Made by a program: the position numbers and the translations under genes
Source of the DNA: UBA8337 sp963932545
GTDB lineage: Bacteria; Pseudomonadota; Alphaproteobacteria; RS24
NCBI GenBank assembly: GCA_963932545.1
Contig: CAWVRH010000009.1
Location: 20,347 to 84,346, forward strand
DNA: 64,000 nucleotides
Reading direction: 5' to 3'
In this document: positions 55,901-63,898 of the stretch, piece after piece
How positions within the stretch are numbered: position 1 is the first letter of the stretch
Layout of the letters: the number at the start of each line of letters is the position of its first letter
Notes under the pieces: model-generated
What the model was told of the DNA's origin: nothing
The model's input: the letters and a program-made list of their open reading frames with translations, nothing else
The model's database searches: none

Positions 55901-56613
55901 CTATTCCAAAACGCTTCCGTGGTTTGGCCTGACAAAGTACGACCCGAGCGGTCCGTGATGGTGCCCGAAATCATAATCGGCAAACTTGTGCCCAATTGCT
56001 CGAACATATCTTGCACGCCATGCACCGCCGCTTTGGCGTTGAGCGTGTCGAAAATTGTCTCGACCAAAATAATATCGGCCCCGCCTTCGATCAACGCTTT
56101 GGTGGCGTCGGCATAGGCTTCGCGCAATTCATCATAGGTCACATTGCGATAGCCGGGGTCATTGACCTCTGGCGAGATAGACGCTGTGCGATTGGTCGGG
56201 CCAAGGGCACCCGCCACATAGCGCGGCCGCGATGGGTCTTGCGCTTCCATGGCGTCACACGCTTGGCGCGCCAGTTTGGCGCCCTCGACATTCAGCTCAT
56301 AAGCCAGATTTTCCATATCATAATCGGCTTGGGCAATGGTCGTGGAAGAGAAAGTATTGGTCTCCAAAATATCACTGCCCGCCTCTAAATAGGCGGTATG
56401 AATATCACGAATAATATCCGGCTGGCTGAGCGACAATAGGTCGTTATTGCCAATCACATCCGTATGATAATCAGCAAAACGCGCGCCTCGATAGGCGGCT
56501 TCGTCTAATTTATGACGCTGAATCATCGTGCCCATGGCGCCATCCAACATCAGAATGCGCGCTTGGGTTAGCTTGTTCAGGGCTTCAATTCGGCTCTCGC
56601 GGTTCCAACTCAT
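52909..56613 (-). CDS. metH: Cobalamin-dependent methionine synthase
   Basis: MetH transfers a methyl group from methyltetrahydrofolate to homocysteine through cobalamin. The 1234-residue protein has all modules. The N-terminal homocysteine barrel has zinc cysteines in LGGCCGTTPDH near residue 325, and the pterin-binding barrel follows from about 355. The cobalamin domain has VKGDVHDIGKNIVG near 755. The C-terminal activation domain has YFGVGKINKDQVVDYAKR at the end. It follows metF by three bases. Confidence 0.96.
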   Translation of the reverse strand: MSWNRESRIEALNKLTQARILMLDGAMGTMIQRHKLDEAAYRGARFADYHTDVIGNNDLLSLSQPDIIRDIHTAYLEAGSDILETNTFSSTTIAQADYDMENLAYELNVEGAKLARQACDAMEAQDPSRPRYVAGALGPTNRTASISPEVNDPGYRNVTYDELREAYADATKALIEGGADIILVETIFDTLNAKAAVHGVQDMFEQLGTSLPIMISGTITDRSGRTLSGQTTEAFWNSLRHIKPFAVGLNCALGADEMRPYVAEIARIADTNVCIYPNAGLPNEFGEYDQLAEEMASIVGEFASSGLVNILGGCCGTTPDHIAAIAAAAANNVPRVIPNVPRRMRLSGLEPFTLTDEIPFVNIGERTNVTGSAKFRRLITEGDYDTALEIARQQVENGAQIIDVNMDEGMLDSEGAMVRFLNLAATEPDIAKVPVMIDSSKWTIIEAGLKCVQGKAVVNSISLKEGEEPFFEQARLCQRYGAAVIVMAFDEDGQADTTERKFEICKRSYDLLVDKIGFAPEDIIFDPNVFAVATGIEEHNNYAMDFIEATGRIREELPHAHVSGGISNISFSFRGNEPVREAMHSSFLYHAIGKGMDMGIVNAGQLAIYEDIEPKLKVAVEDVLLNRRDDGTDKLLEVAETYRGKKGEQRVVDLKWREGPVRDRLMHALVNGMADFIEEDTEEARLQVERPLHVIEGPLMDGMNKVGDLFGAGKMFLPQVVKSARVMKRAVAHLEPFMEAEKIASGAKSTSKGKVLMATVKGDVHDIGKNIVGVVLQCNNFEVIDMGVMVPANDILTKAVEENVDIIGLSGLITPSLDEMCHVAAEMERQGLDIPLLIGGATTSKVHTAVKINPNYVKGQTVYVTDASRAVGVASSLLSEDKKADYQAEVRADYVAMAEAHARSRTQTKRRPIADARANAFTPKQGYQPVKPQFTGTKVFDNYDLAELRDYIDWTPFFQSWDLHGRYPAILTDNVVGEAATSLFQDAQEMLDQMIAEKWITAKAVIGFWPAARDGDDIVVFEDESRTIERARLHTLRQQMLRKGEGDKKRANFALSDFIAEGADYIGGFAVTTGHGEDEVAKRFQAAGDDYSSIMSKALADRLAEAFAERLHQRVRTEFWGYASEEALDNAGLIEEQYKGIRPAPGYPAQPDHTEKGTLFELLDAEKHAGISLTESYAMWPGAAVSGMYFAHPESQYFGVGKINKDQVVDYAKRKGMDVKLCEKWLSPILSYTP

Positions 56614-56616
56614 GGC

Positions 56617-57471
56617 TTAACTTTCTTGTTTTAGAGGAGCGCCCAATTGCAAAATCCGACAGACGGCAAACGTCAGATCTGCTTGGTTGAGCGTGTAAAA
56701 ATGTAAGTGTTCGAAGCCTTCTTCCAGCAATTTACGGCATTGGTCAACTGCGACAGAGGCGCCGATATGTTTGCGAGTATCTAGGTCTTCGTCTAACCCC
56801 GCATAAAGCGCAATCAGCTCGTCCGGCATATGCGCGCCGCACGCCTCAGCCATACGTTTGGCGCCCACAAAATTAGTCGTTGGCATAATACCCGGGATTA
56901 CCGGAATGGTGACATGGGCTGCTGCCAAAGCATCGCGAAACCGCAAATGCGCGTCTGTATCAAATACAAATTGCGTAATCGCGCGCGTGGCGCCGGCGTC
57001 CACTTTGGCTTTCAACAAATCAATATCGTCGCTCAATGAACCCGATTCTGGATGTTTTTCAGGATAAGCACTCACGGTAATATCAAAGCCGCCGCGCTTG
57101 GCCAGCGCTTCAATTAGCTCTACCGATCCGCTATAGCCATCGCTATGAGCCGAAAACGCTCCCATATCGGGCATGTCGCCACGCAGCGCCACAATGTGCT
57201 TCACCCCTGCGGCGGCATAATCATCGACCACGCTGTCCACTTCGGCTTTGCTAGCCGCCACGCAAGTTAAATGCGCGGCTGGCTTTAGAGGGGTCTCATC
57301 AATGATGCGCTTCACGCATGAATGCGTGCGGTCGCGCGTGGAGCCGCCAGCGCCATAGGTGACCGATACAAAATCGGGGCCCAGCGGCGCCAAACGCGAG
57401 ATATTATGCCAAAGCTTATCCGCTGCCGCCTCGGATTTGGGCGGGAAAAATTCAAAACTAATCGCGGTCAT
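56617..57471 (-). CDS. metF: 5,10-methylenetetrahydrofolate reductase
   Basis: MetF makes the 5-methyltetrahydrofolate used by MetH. The 284-residue FAD-binding barrel has SFEFFPPKSEAA at the N-terminus, SVTYGAGGSTRDRT near residue 37, HIVALRGDMPD near 92 and TQFVFDTDAHLRF near 166. It overlaps the upstream regulator gene by four bases (ATGA) and is followed at once by metH, so the two enzymes of the methyl-transfer step are coupled. Confidence 0.96.
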   Translation of the reverse strand: MTAISFEFFPPKSEAAADKLWHNISRLAPLGPDFVSVTYGAGGSTRDRTHSCVKRIIDETPLKPAAHLTCVAASKAEVDSVVDDYAAAGVKHIVALRGDMPDMGAFSAHSDGYSGSVELIEALAKRGGFDITVSAYPEKHPESGSLSDDIDLLKAKVDAGATRAITQFVFDTDAHLRFRDALAAAHVTIPVIPGIMPTTNFVGAKRMAEACGAHMPDELIALYAGLDEDLDTRKHIGASVAVDQCRKLLEEGFEHLHFYTLNQADLTFAVCRILQLGAPLKQES

Positions 57472-58451
57472 ATTGCATTCCTATTTTCTTGTTGCTGCGG
57501 CTGGAGCTTTTCGGCTTGCCACATTGCCACGGTTAAATCTTGCTCTCCAGCCGAGGCTTCTGGCGAGAGGATCTGTGTCTCGCTGACCTGCAATCCGCAT
57601 TGGGTTAGCATGGCGCGCATATCGGCATCGCCAAAACCAAGCCGGCGATGGGCATGGTCTTCGCGCAAGGCTTCCATTTCATGCGGGCCAAAGTCGGCAA
57701 TCAACACGCGCCCACCGGGTGCCAAAATACGTGCCGCTTCATTTAGCGCGCGTTGCGGGTCGTCTAAAAAATGCAGCACTTGATGCAAAATAACGACGCT
57801 TGCAACATTGTCTTCTAGGGGCACATTGGCGCAGTCGCCTTGGCGCACCTGACAGTTTTTCGCGCCCACTTCGTCTAGCTTGCTGCGCGCCAGCGTTAAC
57901 ATATCCGCGCTAACATCAAAGCCGATGGCGCGGTGTGCCAGGTGACCAAAAATCTCCAGCATGCGGCCCGTGCCCGTTCCCAAATCAATCAACAACTCCA
58001 TATCGCCAGAATGGGTTTTGAGCTGCTGCGCCATTTTTTCTTCAACTGCTGTTTCGGGAATATGGCGCGCGCGCAACTCATCCCAGCTCGCGGCATTGGC
58101 TGCAAAATAGTTCTGTGCCCGCTCGGCCCGCAACTGGCGAACTTCTTCAAAGCGTTCGCGGTCGCGCAAAATATCGTGGTCATCATCGGGAATATGTCGA
58201 ATGATTTGCGCCAAGACACCCGACACATGCGTGCCCTCATGCAGGCGATAAAAAACCCAGCTGCCTTCCGGATAACGCTGCACCAAACCGGCATCTGCCA
58301 GTAGCTTTAAGTGTCGTGAAATGCGGGGTTGGCTTTGGGAAAGCACCTGCGTTAGCTCAGACACCGTCAACTCCCCAAGCGCCAAAATGGCGAGGATGCG
58401 AAGCCGCGTCGGTTCTCCCGCGGCACGTAGGGCGGATAAAATCTGTTCCAT
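57468..58451 (-). CDS. ArsR-family regulator fused to a SAM-dependent methyltransferase domain (SahR-like)
   Basis: The 327-residue protein joins a winged-helix ArsR domain to a class I methyltransferase domain. The first has AAGEPTRLRILAILALGELT near residue 9 and a recognition helix in SQPRISRHLKLL; the second has LIDLGTGTGRMLEI near 155 and LAPGGRVLIADFG near 247. ArsR-type SahR regulators sense S-adenosylhomocysteine and control methionine-cycle genes; a methyltransferase fold would suit such sensing. I prefer the ATG at 58451 because it starts MEQILSALRAAGEP, as ArsR proteins do; an ATG at 58466 has AAGG eight bases upstream. It leads the metF-metH run and probably regulates itself. Confidence 0.82.
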   Translation of the reverse strand: MEQILSALRAAGEPTRLRILAILALGELTVSELTQVLSQSQPRISRHLKLLADAGLVQRYPEGSWVFYRLHEGTHVSGVLAQIIRHIPDDDHDILRDRERFEEVRQLRAERAQNYFAANAASWDELRARHIPETAVEEKMAQQLKTHSGDMELLIDLGTGTGRMLEIFGHLAHRAIGFDVSADMLTLARSKLDEVGAKNCQVRQGDCANVPLEDNVASVVILHQVLHFLDDPQRALNEAARILAPGGRVLIADFGPHEMEALREDHAHRRLGFGDADMRAMLTQCGLQVSETQILSPEASAGEQDLTVAMWQAEKLQPQQQENRNAI

Positions 58452-58457
58452 ATTCAA

Positions 58458-58487
58458 TTTATACATAAACATATCCTTATATGTCAA
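58458..58487 (-). promoter_or_regulatory. Promoter of the regulator-metF-metH operon
   Basis: On the minus strand a perfect TTGACA (58482-58487) and TATAAA (58458-58463) are 18 bases apart. Transcription would begin about at the ATG at 58451, so the message may be leaderless. The whole spacer is filled by a dyad, so a bound regulator would block polymerase. Confidence 0.65.
58469..58484. promoter_or_regulatory. Perfect 6-4-6 dyad overlapping the promoter (candidate operator)
   Basis: ACATATCCTTATATGT has six-base arms that are exact inverse complements around four bases. It overlaps the -35 box by three bases and lies between -35 and -10. Location and symmetry fit autoregulation by the ArsR-type protein encoded just downstream. 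Confidence 0.55.
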
Positions 58488-58509
58488 GGAATAAGCCGAT
58501 AAATCATCA

Positions 58510-58525
58510 AATATATTGGTATATT
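58510..58525. promoter_or_regulatory. Second 6-4-6 dyad in the regulator-mlaA divergent gap
   Basis: AATATATTGGTATATT has the same geometry as the dyad at 58469-58484 and lies 41 bases away, about four helical turns. The arms are related in AT character but not identical. It could be a second operator, or simply AT-rich sequence in the 129-base gap before mlaA. Confidence 0.35.
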
Positions 58526-58616
58526 AAAGCCATAGTGGCGAAAAAAAAGCCCTTCCCCTCTTTTCCAAAGGGTCAAAAAAGCCTAGTTTCTTAATAGAAA
58601 CACGGAGCCAACGACG

Positions 58617-59375
58617 ATGATGAAATCTATTCAAAACTTACTCCTCGCTAGTTTGATAGCGACCAGCCTCGCGGCTTGCGCAAGCTCGGGTGCTTTGGAG
58701 GCGGCCAATAATTTGGATCGCGATCCATATGAGAAATTCAATCGCAAAATGTTCGCCGTTGAGCAGACGCTGGATGCCTATATGTTAAAGCCAGTGGCCA
58801 AGGGATATCTTTATGTGCCGCAACCCGTGCGCCGCTCGTTTCGCAACTTTCTGAACAATCTGCTTTCCCCTATTACGCTTGCCAATGATTTGTTTCAGGG
58901 CGAGATGCAGCGCGCCAGCACCACCGCGCTGCGCCTTGGCATTAATACTGTCATCGGCATCGGCGGTCTTTTCGACCCGGCCACTCGGCTTGGGTTGGAA
59001 CGCCACGAAGAAGACTTCGGACAAACTTTGGCTACTTATGGTGTTGAGCCGGGGCCCTATTTATACATTCCGATGCTCGGGCCATCGCCACCGCGCGATT
59101 TATTCGGCTGGGGTTTCGATTGGTTGTTTGATCCGGTTACCTACTTAGCCGACGAAAGCCTAGCCGGCCCTATTTTGAGCTACACGCTTGACGGCGTCGA
59201 CGCACGTGCCACCAATATGGGTATCATTGACGAAATAGAACGCAGTTCCATCGATTTTTACGCTACAGTGCGAAGCCTGTACCGGCAAAACCGCGAAAGC
59301 GAAGTTAACAATGGGGTCACGAATATAGATGACCTGCCAGACATCGACGACCTTGATGATTTAGATGATTTTTAG
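58617..59375 (+). CDS. mlaA: Outer-membrane lipid asymmetry lipoprotein MlaA (VacJ)
   Basis: MlaA removes misplaced phospholipids from the outer leaflet and passes them to MlaC. The 252-residue precursor has a lipobox SLAAC with the cysteine near residue 21, then DPYEKFNRKMF near 36, the family start. RSFRNFLNNLLSPITLANDL follows near 74, and FGQTLATYGVEPGPYL near 134. The C-terminus is very acidic (Asp-rich last 12 residues). GGAG precedes the first of two adjacent ATG codons. mlaC follows after nine bases. Confidence 0.93.
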   Translation: MMKSIQNLLLASLIATSLAACASSGALEAANNLDRDPYEKFNRKMFAVEQTLDAYMLKPVAKGYLYVPQPVRRSFRNFLNNLLSPITLANDLFQGEMQRASTTALRLGINTVIGIGGLFDPATRLGLERHEEDFGQTLATYGVEPGPYLYIPMLGPSPPRDLFGWGFDWLFDPVTYLADESLAGPILSYTLDGVDARATNMGIIDEIERSSIDFYATVRSLYRQNRESEVNNGVTNIDDLPDIDDLDDLDDF

Positions 59376-59384
59376 GAGCCTATT

Positions 59385-60008
59385 ATGCGCACAATATTGA
59401 TTAGCTTTGCTGTTTTCACTCTTATGTGGATGCCTCTGCCGGCAAGCGCGCAGGCCATGGAGCCAGATTTAGCCAAAGCCCAGAGCTTTGTTGTGGCGCT
59501 GGCCGATGAGGCGATTGTTATTTTATCAAGCGAGACCACGCGCGCGGGTCGCGAAGCGAGTTTCTCTAAACTGCTCAACGAGAAAGCCAATATGCGCCGT
59601 ATCGCGCGCTTTACGCTGGGTCAGTTTGGACGCAAAATTTCCAAACCCGATTTCGAAATCTATCAAGCCCTGCTCAACACTTTCATCGTAAAAGTCTATG
59701 CCAATCGCCTCGGCAAATATTCCGACGAAAAAGTCATCGTTAGTAAAGCCCAAGCGAAGAAGAAAAATGTCATTGTCGACAGCCGCATTGAATTCGTTAA
59801 TGGACGCGACCCTATTGATATTGATTGGTGGTTGCGGCTCGAAAAAGACGGCAGCTTCACCCTGTTCGACGTGCGGGTTCTCGGCGTGTGGATGGCACAA
59901 GAACAACGCGATAGTTTCGCATCCGTGCTGAAAAACAACCGAGGCGACATCAACGCTTTGCTGGAACACTTGCGCAGAAAAATCTCCTCCGACCCACAAG
60001 ACGGTTAA
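59385..60008 (+). CDS. mlaC: Periplasmic phospholipid-binding protein MlaC (Ttg2D family)
   Basis: MlaC shuttles phospholipid between MlaA and the inner-membrane MlaFEDB transporter. The 207-residue protein has a signal peptide ending near ASAQA (residue 23) and the Tol_Tol_Ttg2 fold blocks RRIARFTLGQFGRK near 72 and WLRLEKDGSFTLFDVRVLGV near 147. AGGAG lies before the ATG. It pairs with mlaA in one operon; the MlaFEDB genes are not in this window. Confidence 0.9.
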   Translation: MRTILISFAVFTLMWMPLPASAQAMEPDLAKAQSFVVALADEAIVILSSETTRAGREASFSKLLNEKANMRRIARFTLGQFGRKISKPDFEIYQALLNTFIVKVYANRLGKYSDEKVIVSKAQAKKKNVIVDSRIEFVNGRDPIDIDWWLRLEKDGSFTLFDVRVLGVWMAQEQRDSFASVLKNNRGDINALLEHLRRKISSDPQDG

Positions 60009-60049
60009 ATTTTAATCGTTTCCCTAGTGGGGTAAGTCAAATTTCTTGT

Positions 60050-60064
60050 TGCGAATAATTATCA
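60050..60064. promoter_or_regulatory. Fur-like box 1 upstream of the TonB-dependent receptor
   Basis: TGCGAATAATTATCA matches the 15-base 7-1-7 Fur consensus (TGATAATNATTATCA) at all but two defined positions. It lies 45 bases before the receptor start. Confidence 0.6.
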
Positions 60065-60077
60065 ATAGCATTACTGA

Positions 60078-60092
60078 TGCGAATGATTATTA
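60078..60092. promoter_or_regulatory. Fur-like box 2 upstream of the TonB-dependent receptor
   Basis: TGCGAATGATTATTA repeats box 1 with two changes, starting 28 bases downstream of the start of box 1 and just ahead of the AGGAG ribosome-binding site. Two boxes in series suggest tight iron repression. Confidence 0.55.
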
Positions 60093-60108
60093 ATTACAGG
60101 AGATTCAA

Positions 60109-62187
60109 ATGAAACCGAAAAACAAACAATATATTGTGCTATTGGCACTTATGCACCTAGTCACCTTCCCTGCCATTGCCAACGACCGGCGCGACGTGGA
60201 TGAGGTTATTGTTACTGCAACGTCGAAACTGCATTCGAGTGCGCTTAAAACGCCAGTGCTGCTAGTCGATGTCCCCCAAAGCTTATCAATTATCGACAAC
60301 ACGGAAATGAAGCAACGTGGCTTTCGCGAGCTAGGCGACATCGTGCGTTATACGCCCGGCGTTAGCACCTCGCAAGGCGAAGGACACAGAGATTCTATTG
60401 TTTTCCGCGGCGTGCGGTCGACAGCTGACTTCTTCATCGATGGCGTGCGCGATGACGTGCAATATTACCGCCCGCTTTACAATCTCGAGCAGATTGAGGT
60501 TCTACGCGGCCCAAATGCCTTATTGTTCGGACGCGGCGGCACCGGTGGGGCGCTAAATCGCGTAACCAAAAAAGCCGATCTCGGATCTTCCATCCAAGAT
60601 GTGGATATTAACCTAGACAGTTTTGGTCGCACCCATCTGGCGGCCGATGTGAACCTACCGATCAGCAAAAGCGCTGCCTTGCGCGTCAATGCCTATGCCG
60701 AGACATTGGAAAATGATCGCGATTTTTACTATGGCGATCGCACGGGCTTTACCCCAACCTTGAAACTAAGCCTTAGCCCACAAACAACTTTAGATGTGTC
60801 GTATGAGCGGATGGACCATGAGCGCTTTATCGATCGCGGCATTGTCACCAACCGCAATACGGGCGCTCCGGTAGACAGCCTTCGCGATACTGTATTCGGC
60901 AGTGCCACCGATAACGTGGCTACTTTGGAGGCGGATGTTTTGCGCGCTACCTTAAGCCGCGCCTATTCCGGTAAGACAACAGGCGTGTTGAGCGTGCATT
61001 ACGGTGACTATGAAAAAGTCTATCAAAACCTTTATGCCGACGGCTATAACGCGGCCGCCAACACCGTTACCTTGAAGGGCTACCGCGACCCAACCGAGCG
61101 GACCAATACGATTGTCTCTGGTTATGTGAGCCATCAGTTTGACACAGGCCACCTATCCCACACGCTGTTAGTGGGCGGCGAATATATCGATACGCAATCA
61201 GACAACCGCCGCTACAACCCCACGTTTTCCTCTAATAACGCAACCTCGGAAACCTTCGCTATCGCACCCAAGTTAGACCTAACTCAGAACTCAGTCGGCA
61301 CGGCTTCTGCGGTTCACTACTCTGCTTTAAAAACCCGCACCGAAACAGAAATCAGTGTGGCTTCCGTGTTTTTGCAAGACCAGATTAACGTCACCGACAA
61401 GCTACAAGTTTTACTTGGCGCTCGCTTAGATAGCTTCGACATTACGGTGGAGGACACCAAAGATCCGAATGCTATCACCGCACAATCTCGCAAAGACGAG
61501 GAAATTTCCCCCCGCGCTGGTTTGATTTACAAGCCGCAAACCAATATTTCGGTTTATGCCAGTCGCAGCGAGAGTTTTCTGCCACGCTCAGGCGAGCAGT
61601 TCAAAAAACTGGAAGCCAGTGCAGCCAAACTAGACCCCGATGTATTTGAAAATACGGAACTAGGGTTTAAATGGGACGTATCGCGCGAACTCAGTATCGC
61701 GACAAGCTTCTTCGACAGCGAACAGACCCAAGCCAAAGACGATGGAACTGGACAAATTTCCACCATTCAAGGCTTGGCCATCGAAGGCTATGAGGTGGAA
61801 GTTAAGGGCCAATTATCCCCAGACCTAATGTTGAGCTTTGGCTACACGTCGCTGGAAGGGGAGACCGCTAACAAAAAAACCCCGCGCGAGTTGCCCGAGA
61901 CCATGTATTCGGTTTTCGCTCAATACCAAGCCAATCATAAGCTGCAATTTGGCCTAGGCTTAACCTATCAAGATAAGGCCCTTATCAAAGACGGCTCAAC
62001 CAGCTATCTGCCAGATTACACACGCTTTGATGCGTCTCTCTCTTATGTCTTGCCCAACGACACGACACTTCGAGTGAACGTCGAAAACCTTACGGATGAG
62101 GACTATTATCCGCATTCGCATGGCACGGACCAAGTAAGTGTTGGCGACCCAATGAACGCGCAAGTCTCCCTGACGCGTAAGTTCTAA
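60109..62187 (+). CDS. TonB-dependent siderophore receptor
   Basis: The 692-residue outer-membrane receptor has a signal peptide ending near FPAIAN (residue 25) and the TonB box DEVIVTA near residue 31. The plug domain has VPQSLSIIDN, YTPGVSTSQG and EVLRGPNALLFGRGGTGG (about 125-142), and a 22-strand-type barrel ends in VSLTRKF with a terminal Phe. The plug pattern fits ferric-siderophore receptors of the FhuA/FoxA/FiuA kind; the ligand is unknown. Two Fur-like boxes lie upstream. No TonB, ABC transporter or siderophore synthesis gene is adjacent, so it may take up foreign siderophores. Confidence 0.92.
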   Translation: MKPKNKQYIVLLALMHLVTFPAIANDRRDVDEVIVTATSKLHSSALKTPVLLVDVPQSLSIIDNTEMKQRGFRELGDIVRYTPGVSTSQGEGHRDSIVFRGVRSTADFFIDGVRDDVQYYRPLYNLEQIEVLRGPNALLFGRGGTGGALNRVTKKADLGSSIQDVDINLDSFGRTHLAADVNLPISKSAALRVNAYAETLENDRDFYYGDRTGFTPTLKLSLSPQTTLDVSYERMDHERFIDRGIVTNRNTGAPVDSLRDTVFGSATDNVATLEADVLRATLSRAYSGKTTGVLSVHYGDYEKVYQNLYADGYNAAANTVTLKGYRDPTERTNTIVSGYVSHQFDTGHLSHTLLVGGEYIDTQSDNRRYNPTFSSNNATSETFAIAPKLDLTQNSVGTASAVHYSALKTRTETEISVASVFLQDQINVTDKLQVLLGARLDSFDITVEDTKDPNAITAQSRKDEEISPRAGLIYKPQTNISVYASRSESFLPRSGEQFKKLEASAAKLDPDVFENTELGFKWDVSRELSIATSFFDSEQTQAKDDGTGQISTIQGLAIEGYEVEVKGQLSPDLMLSFGYTSLEGETANKKTPRELPETMYSVFAQYQANHKLQFGLGLTYQDKALIKDGSTSYLPDYTRFDASLSYVLPNDTTLRVNVENLTDEDYYPHSHGTDQVSVGDPMNAQVSLTRKF

Positions 62188-62212
62188 CGCGGGCTAAACT
62201 GTCGACGACAAG

Positions 62213-62245
62213 ATCCGGCGCGAGGCAACTTGCGCCGGATTTTTA
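62213..62245 (+). terminator. Terminator of the TonB-dependent receptor gene
   Basis: A perfect 9-bp stem (ATCCGGCGC with GCGCCGGAT) is followed by TTTTA on the plus strand, 26 bases after the receptor stop. It abuts the convergent ettA stop codon. Confidence 0.88.
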
Positions 62246-63898
62246 TCTGGCGAATTGTTTGTATTTGATGCGTTTTGGCACTTCGGCATCGGTGCCGAGG
62301 CGGCGTTTTCTGTCTTCTTCATATTCCGCGTAATTGCCCTCAAACCATTCCACATGGCTATCGCCTTCAAAGGCCATAATATGCGTGGCAATGCGGTCTA
62401 GGAACCAACGGTCATGGCTGATGATAACGGCGCAGCCAGCAAAATTATCCAGCCCTTCTTCAAGCGCGCGAAGCGTCTCTACGTCTAGGTCATTGGTTGG
62501 CTCATCGAGCAGCAGCAAGTTCGAGCCAGACTTCAGAATTTTTGCCAAATGCACGCGGTTGCGTTCCCCGCCCGACAAAAGCCCAACTTTCTTTTGTTGG
62601 TCGCCGCCACGGAAGTTGAACGCACCCACGTAAGCACGCGAATTCATCTCACGATTGCCCAGCTCCAAAATATCATTGCCGCCGGAAATTTCTTCCCAGA
62701 CAGTTTTATCATCGGCCAGCGTATCGCGGCTTTGGTCGACATAGCCCATAACGGCCGTATCGCCCACACGAAGCGCGCCGCTGTCTGGCGTCTCGACGCC
62801 TGTCAGCATTTTAAACAGCGTGGTTTTACCCGCGCCATTGGGGCCGATAACCCCAACGATACCGCCCGGCGGCAGCGTGAACGACAAATCATCGATCAGC
62901 AATTTATCGCCAAAGCCTTTTGTCAGGTTCTCGCCTTCCAGCACAATGCCACCAAGGCGAGGGCCCGATGGAATGGTGATTTGCGTGCGGCCCACGTCTT
63001 CGCGACCTTGGTTTTCCAACAATTCTTCATAGGCGTTAATCCGCGCTTTGCTTTTGGCTTGGCGCGCTTTCGGGGACTGGCGAATCCAGTCCAGCTCATT
63101 GGCCAACGTGCGTTGCTTACTGTCGTCCTCGCGCGATTCTTGCTCAAGGCGTTTTTGTTTCTGTTCCAGCCAATTGGAATAATTGCCCTCGCAAGGCAGG
63201 CCTTGGCCTCGATCCAGCTCCAAAATCCAGCCCGTGATTTGGTCTAGGAAATAGCGATCATGGGTTACTAAAACAACGGTGCCCGCAAAGGCCTCTAGGT
63301 GATGTTGCAGCCAAGCCACGGTTTCAGCATCGAGATGGTTGGTTGGCTCATCGAGCAGCAAGAGGTCTGGCTCTTCCAGCAGCAATTTGCAAAGCGCGAC
63401 ACGCCGCTTTTCACCGCCCGACAAATTCTCGACCGAAGCCTCGCCCGGAGGGCAGCGCAAAGCATCCATGGCTTGCTCCACTTGCGCGTCCAAATCCCAT
63501 AGGTTTTGCGCGTCAATTTGGTCTTGCAGAGCGGCCATTTCTTCGGCCGTCTCGTCAGAATAATTCATCGCCAATTCATTATAACGCTCCAGAAGCGCCT
63601 GCTTTTCAGCCACGCCTTCCATCACATTGCCGACAACGTCTTTTTCTGGGTTAAGCTGCGGCTCTTGCTCGAGGTAGCCGATTTTGGCACCTTCGGCGGC
63701 CCAAGCCTCGCCCTGATACTCGGTATCGACACCGGCCATAATTTTCAGCAAGGTCGACTTACCCGAGCCATTGACCCCGACAATGCCAATTTTCGCACCC
63801 GGGAAAAACGATAGGCGCACTTCCTTCAAAACCTGTTTGCCACCGGCATAGGTTTTGGACAATTTATCCATCACATAAACATATTGATACGCAGCCAT
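62243..63898 (-). CDS. ettA: Energy-dependent translational throttle protein EttA (ABC-F)
   Basis: EttA binds the ribosomal E site and gates early elongation according to the ATP/ADP ratio. The 551-residue protein has two ABC cassettes and no membrane part. Walker A motifs are GVNGSGKS near residue 40 and GPNGAGKT near 352, signatures are LSGGEKRR and LSGGERNR, and both Walker B blocks end LLLLDEPTN. The linker between them carries the Lys/Arg-rich SPKARQAKSKARINAYEELL. The start is typical (YVMDKLSKTY). The 102 bases upstream to the window end hold no gene. Confidence 0.95.
   Translation of the reverse strand: MAAYQYVYVMDKLSKTYAGGKQVLKEVRLSFFPGAKIGIVGVNGSGKSTLLKIMAGVDTEYQGEAWAAEGAKIGYLEQEPQLNPEKDVVGNVMEGVAEKQALLERYNELAMNYSDETAEEMAALQDQIDAQNLWDLDAQVEQAMDALRCPPGEASVENLSGGEKRRVALCKLLLEEPDLLLLDEPTNHLDAETVAWLQHHLEAFAGTVVLVTHDRYFLDQITGWILELDRGQGLPCEGNYSNWLEQKQKRLEQESREDDSKQRTLANELDWIRQSPKARQAKSKARINAYEELLENQGREDVGRTQITIPSGPRLGGIVLEGENLTKGFGDKLLIDDLSFTLPPGGIVGVIGPNGAGKTTLFKMLTGVETPDSGALRVGDTAVMGYVDQSRDTLADDKTVWEEISGGNDILELGNREMNSRAYVGAFNFRGGDQQKKVGLLSGGERNRVHLAKILKSGSNLLLLDEPTNDLDVETLRALEEGLDNFAGCAVIISHDRWFLDRIATHIMAFEGDSHVEWFEGNYAEYEEDRKRRLGTDAEVPKRIKYKQFAR

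Noticed and set aside
58469..58525. Treating the two dyads as a proven SahR regulon motif
   Set aside because: The arms of the two dyads differ, the region is AT-rich, and I cannot compare with other sites; they are listed only as candidates.
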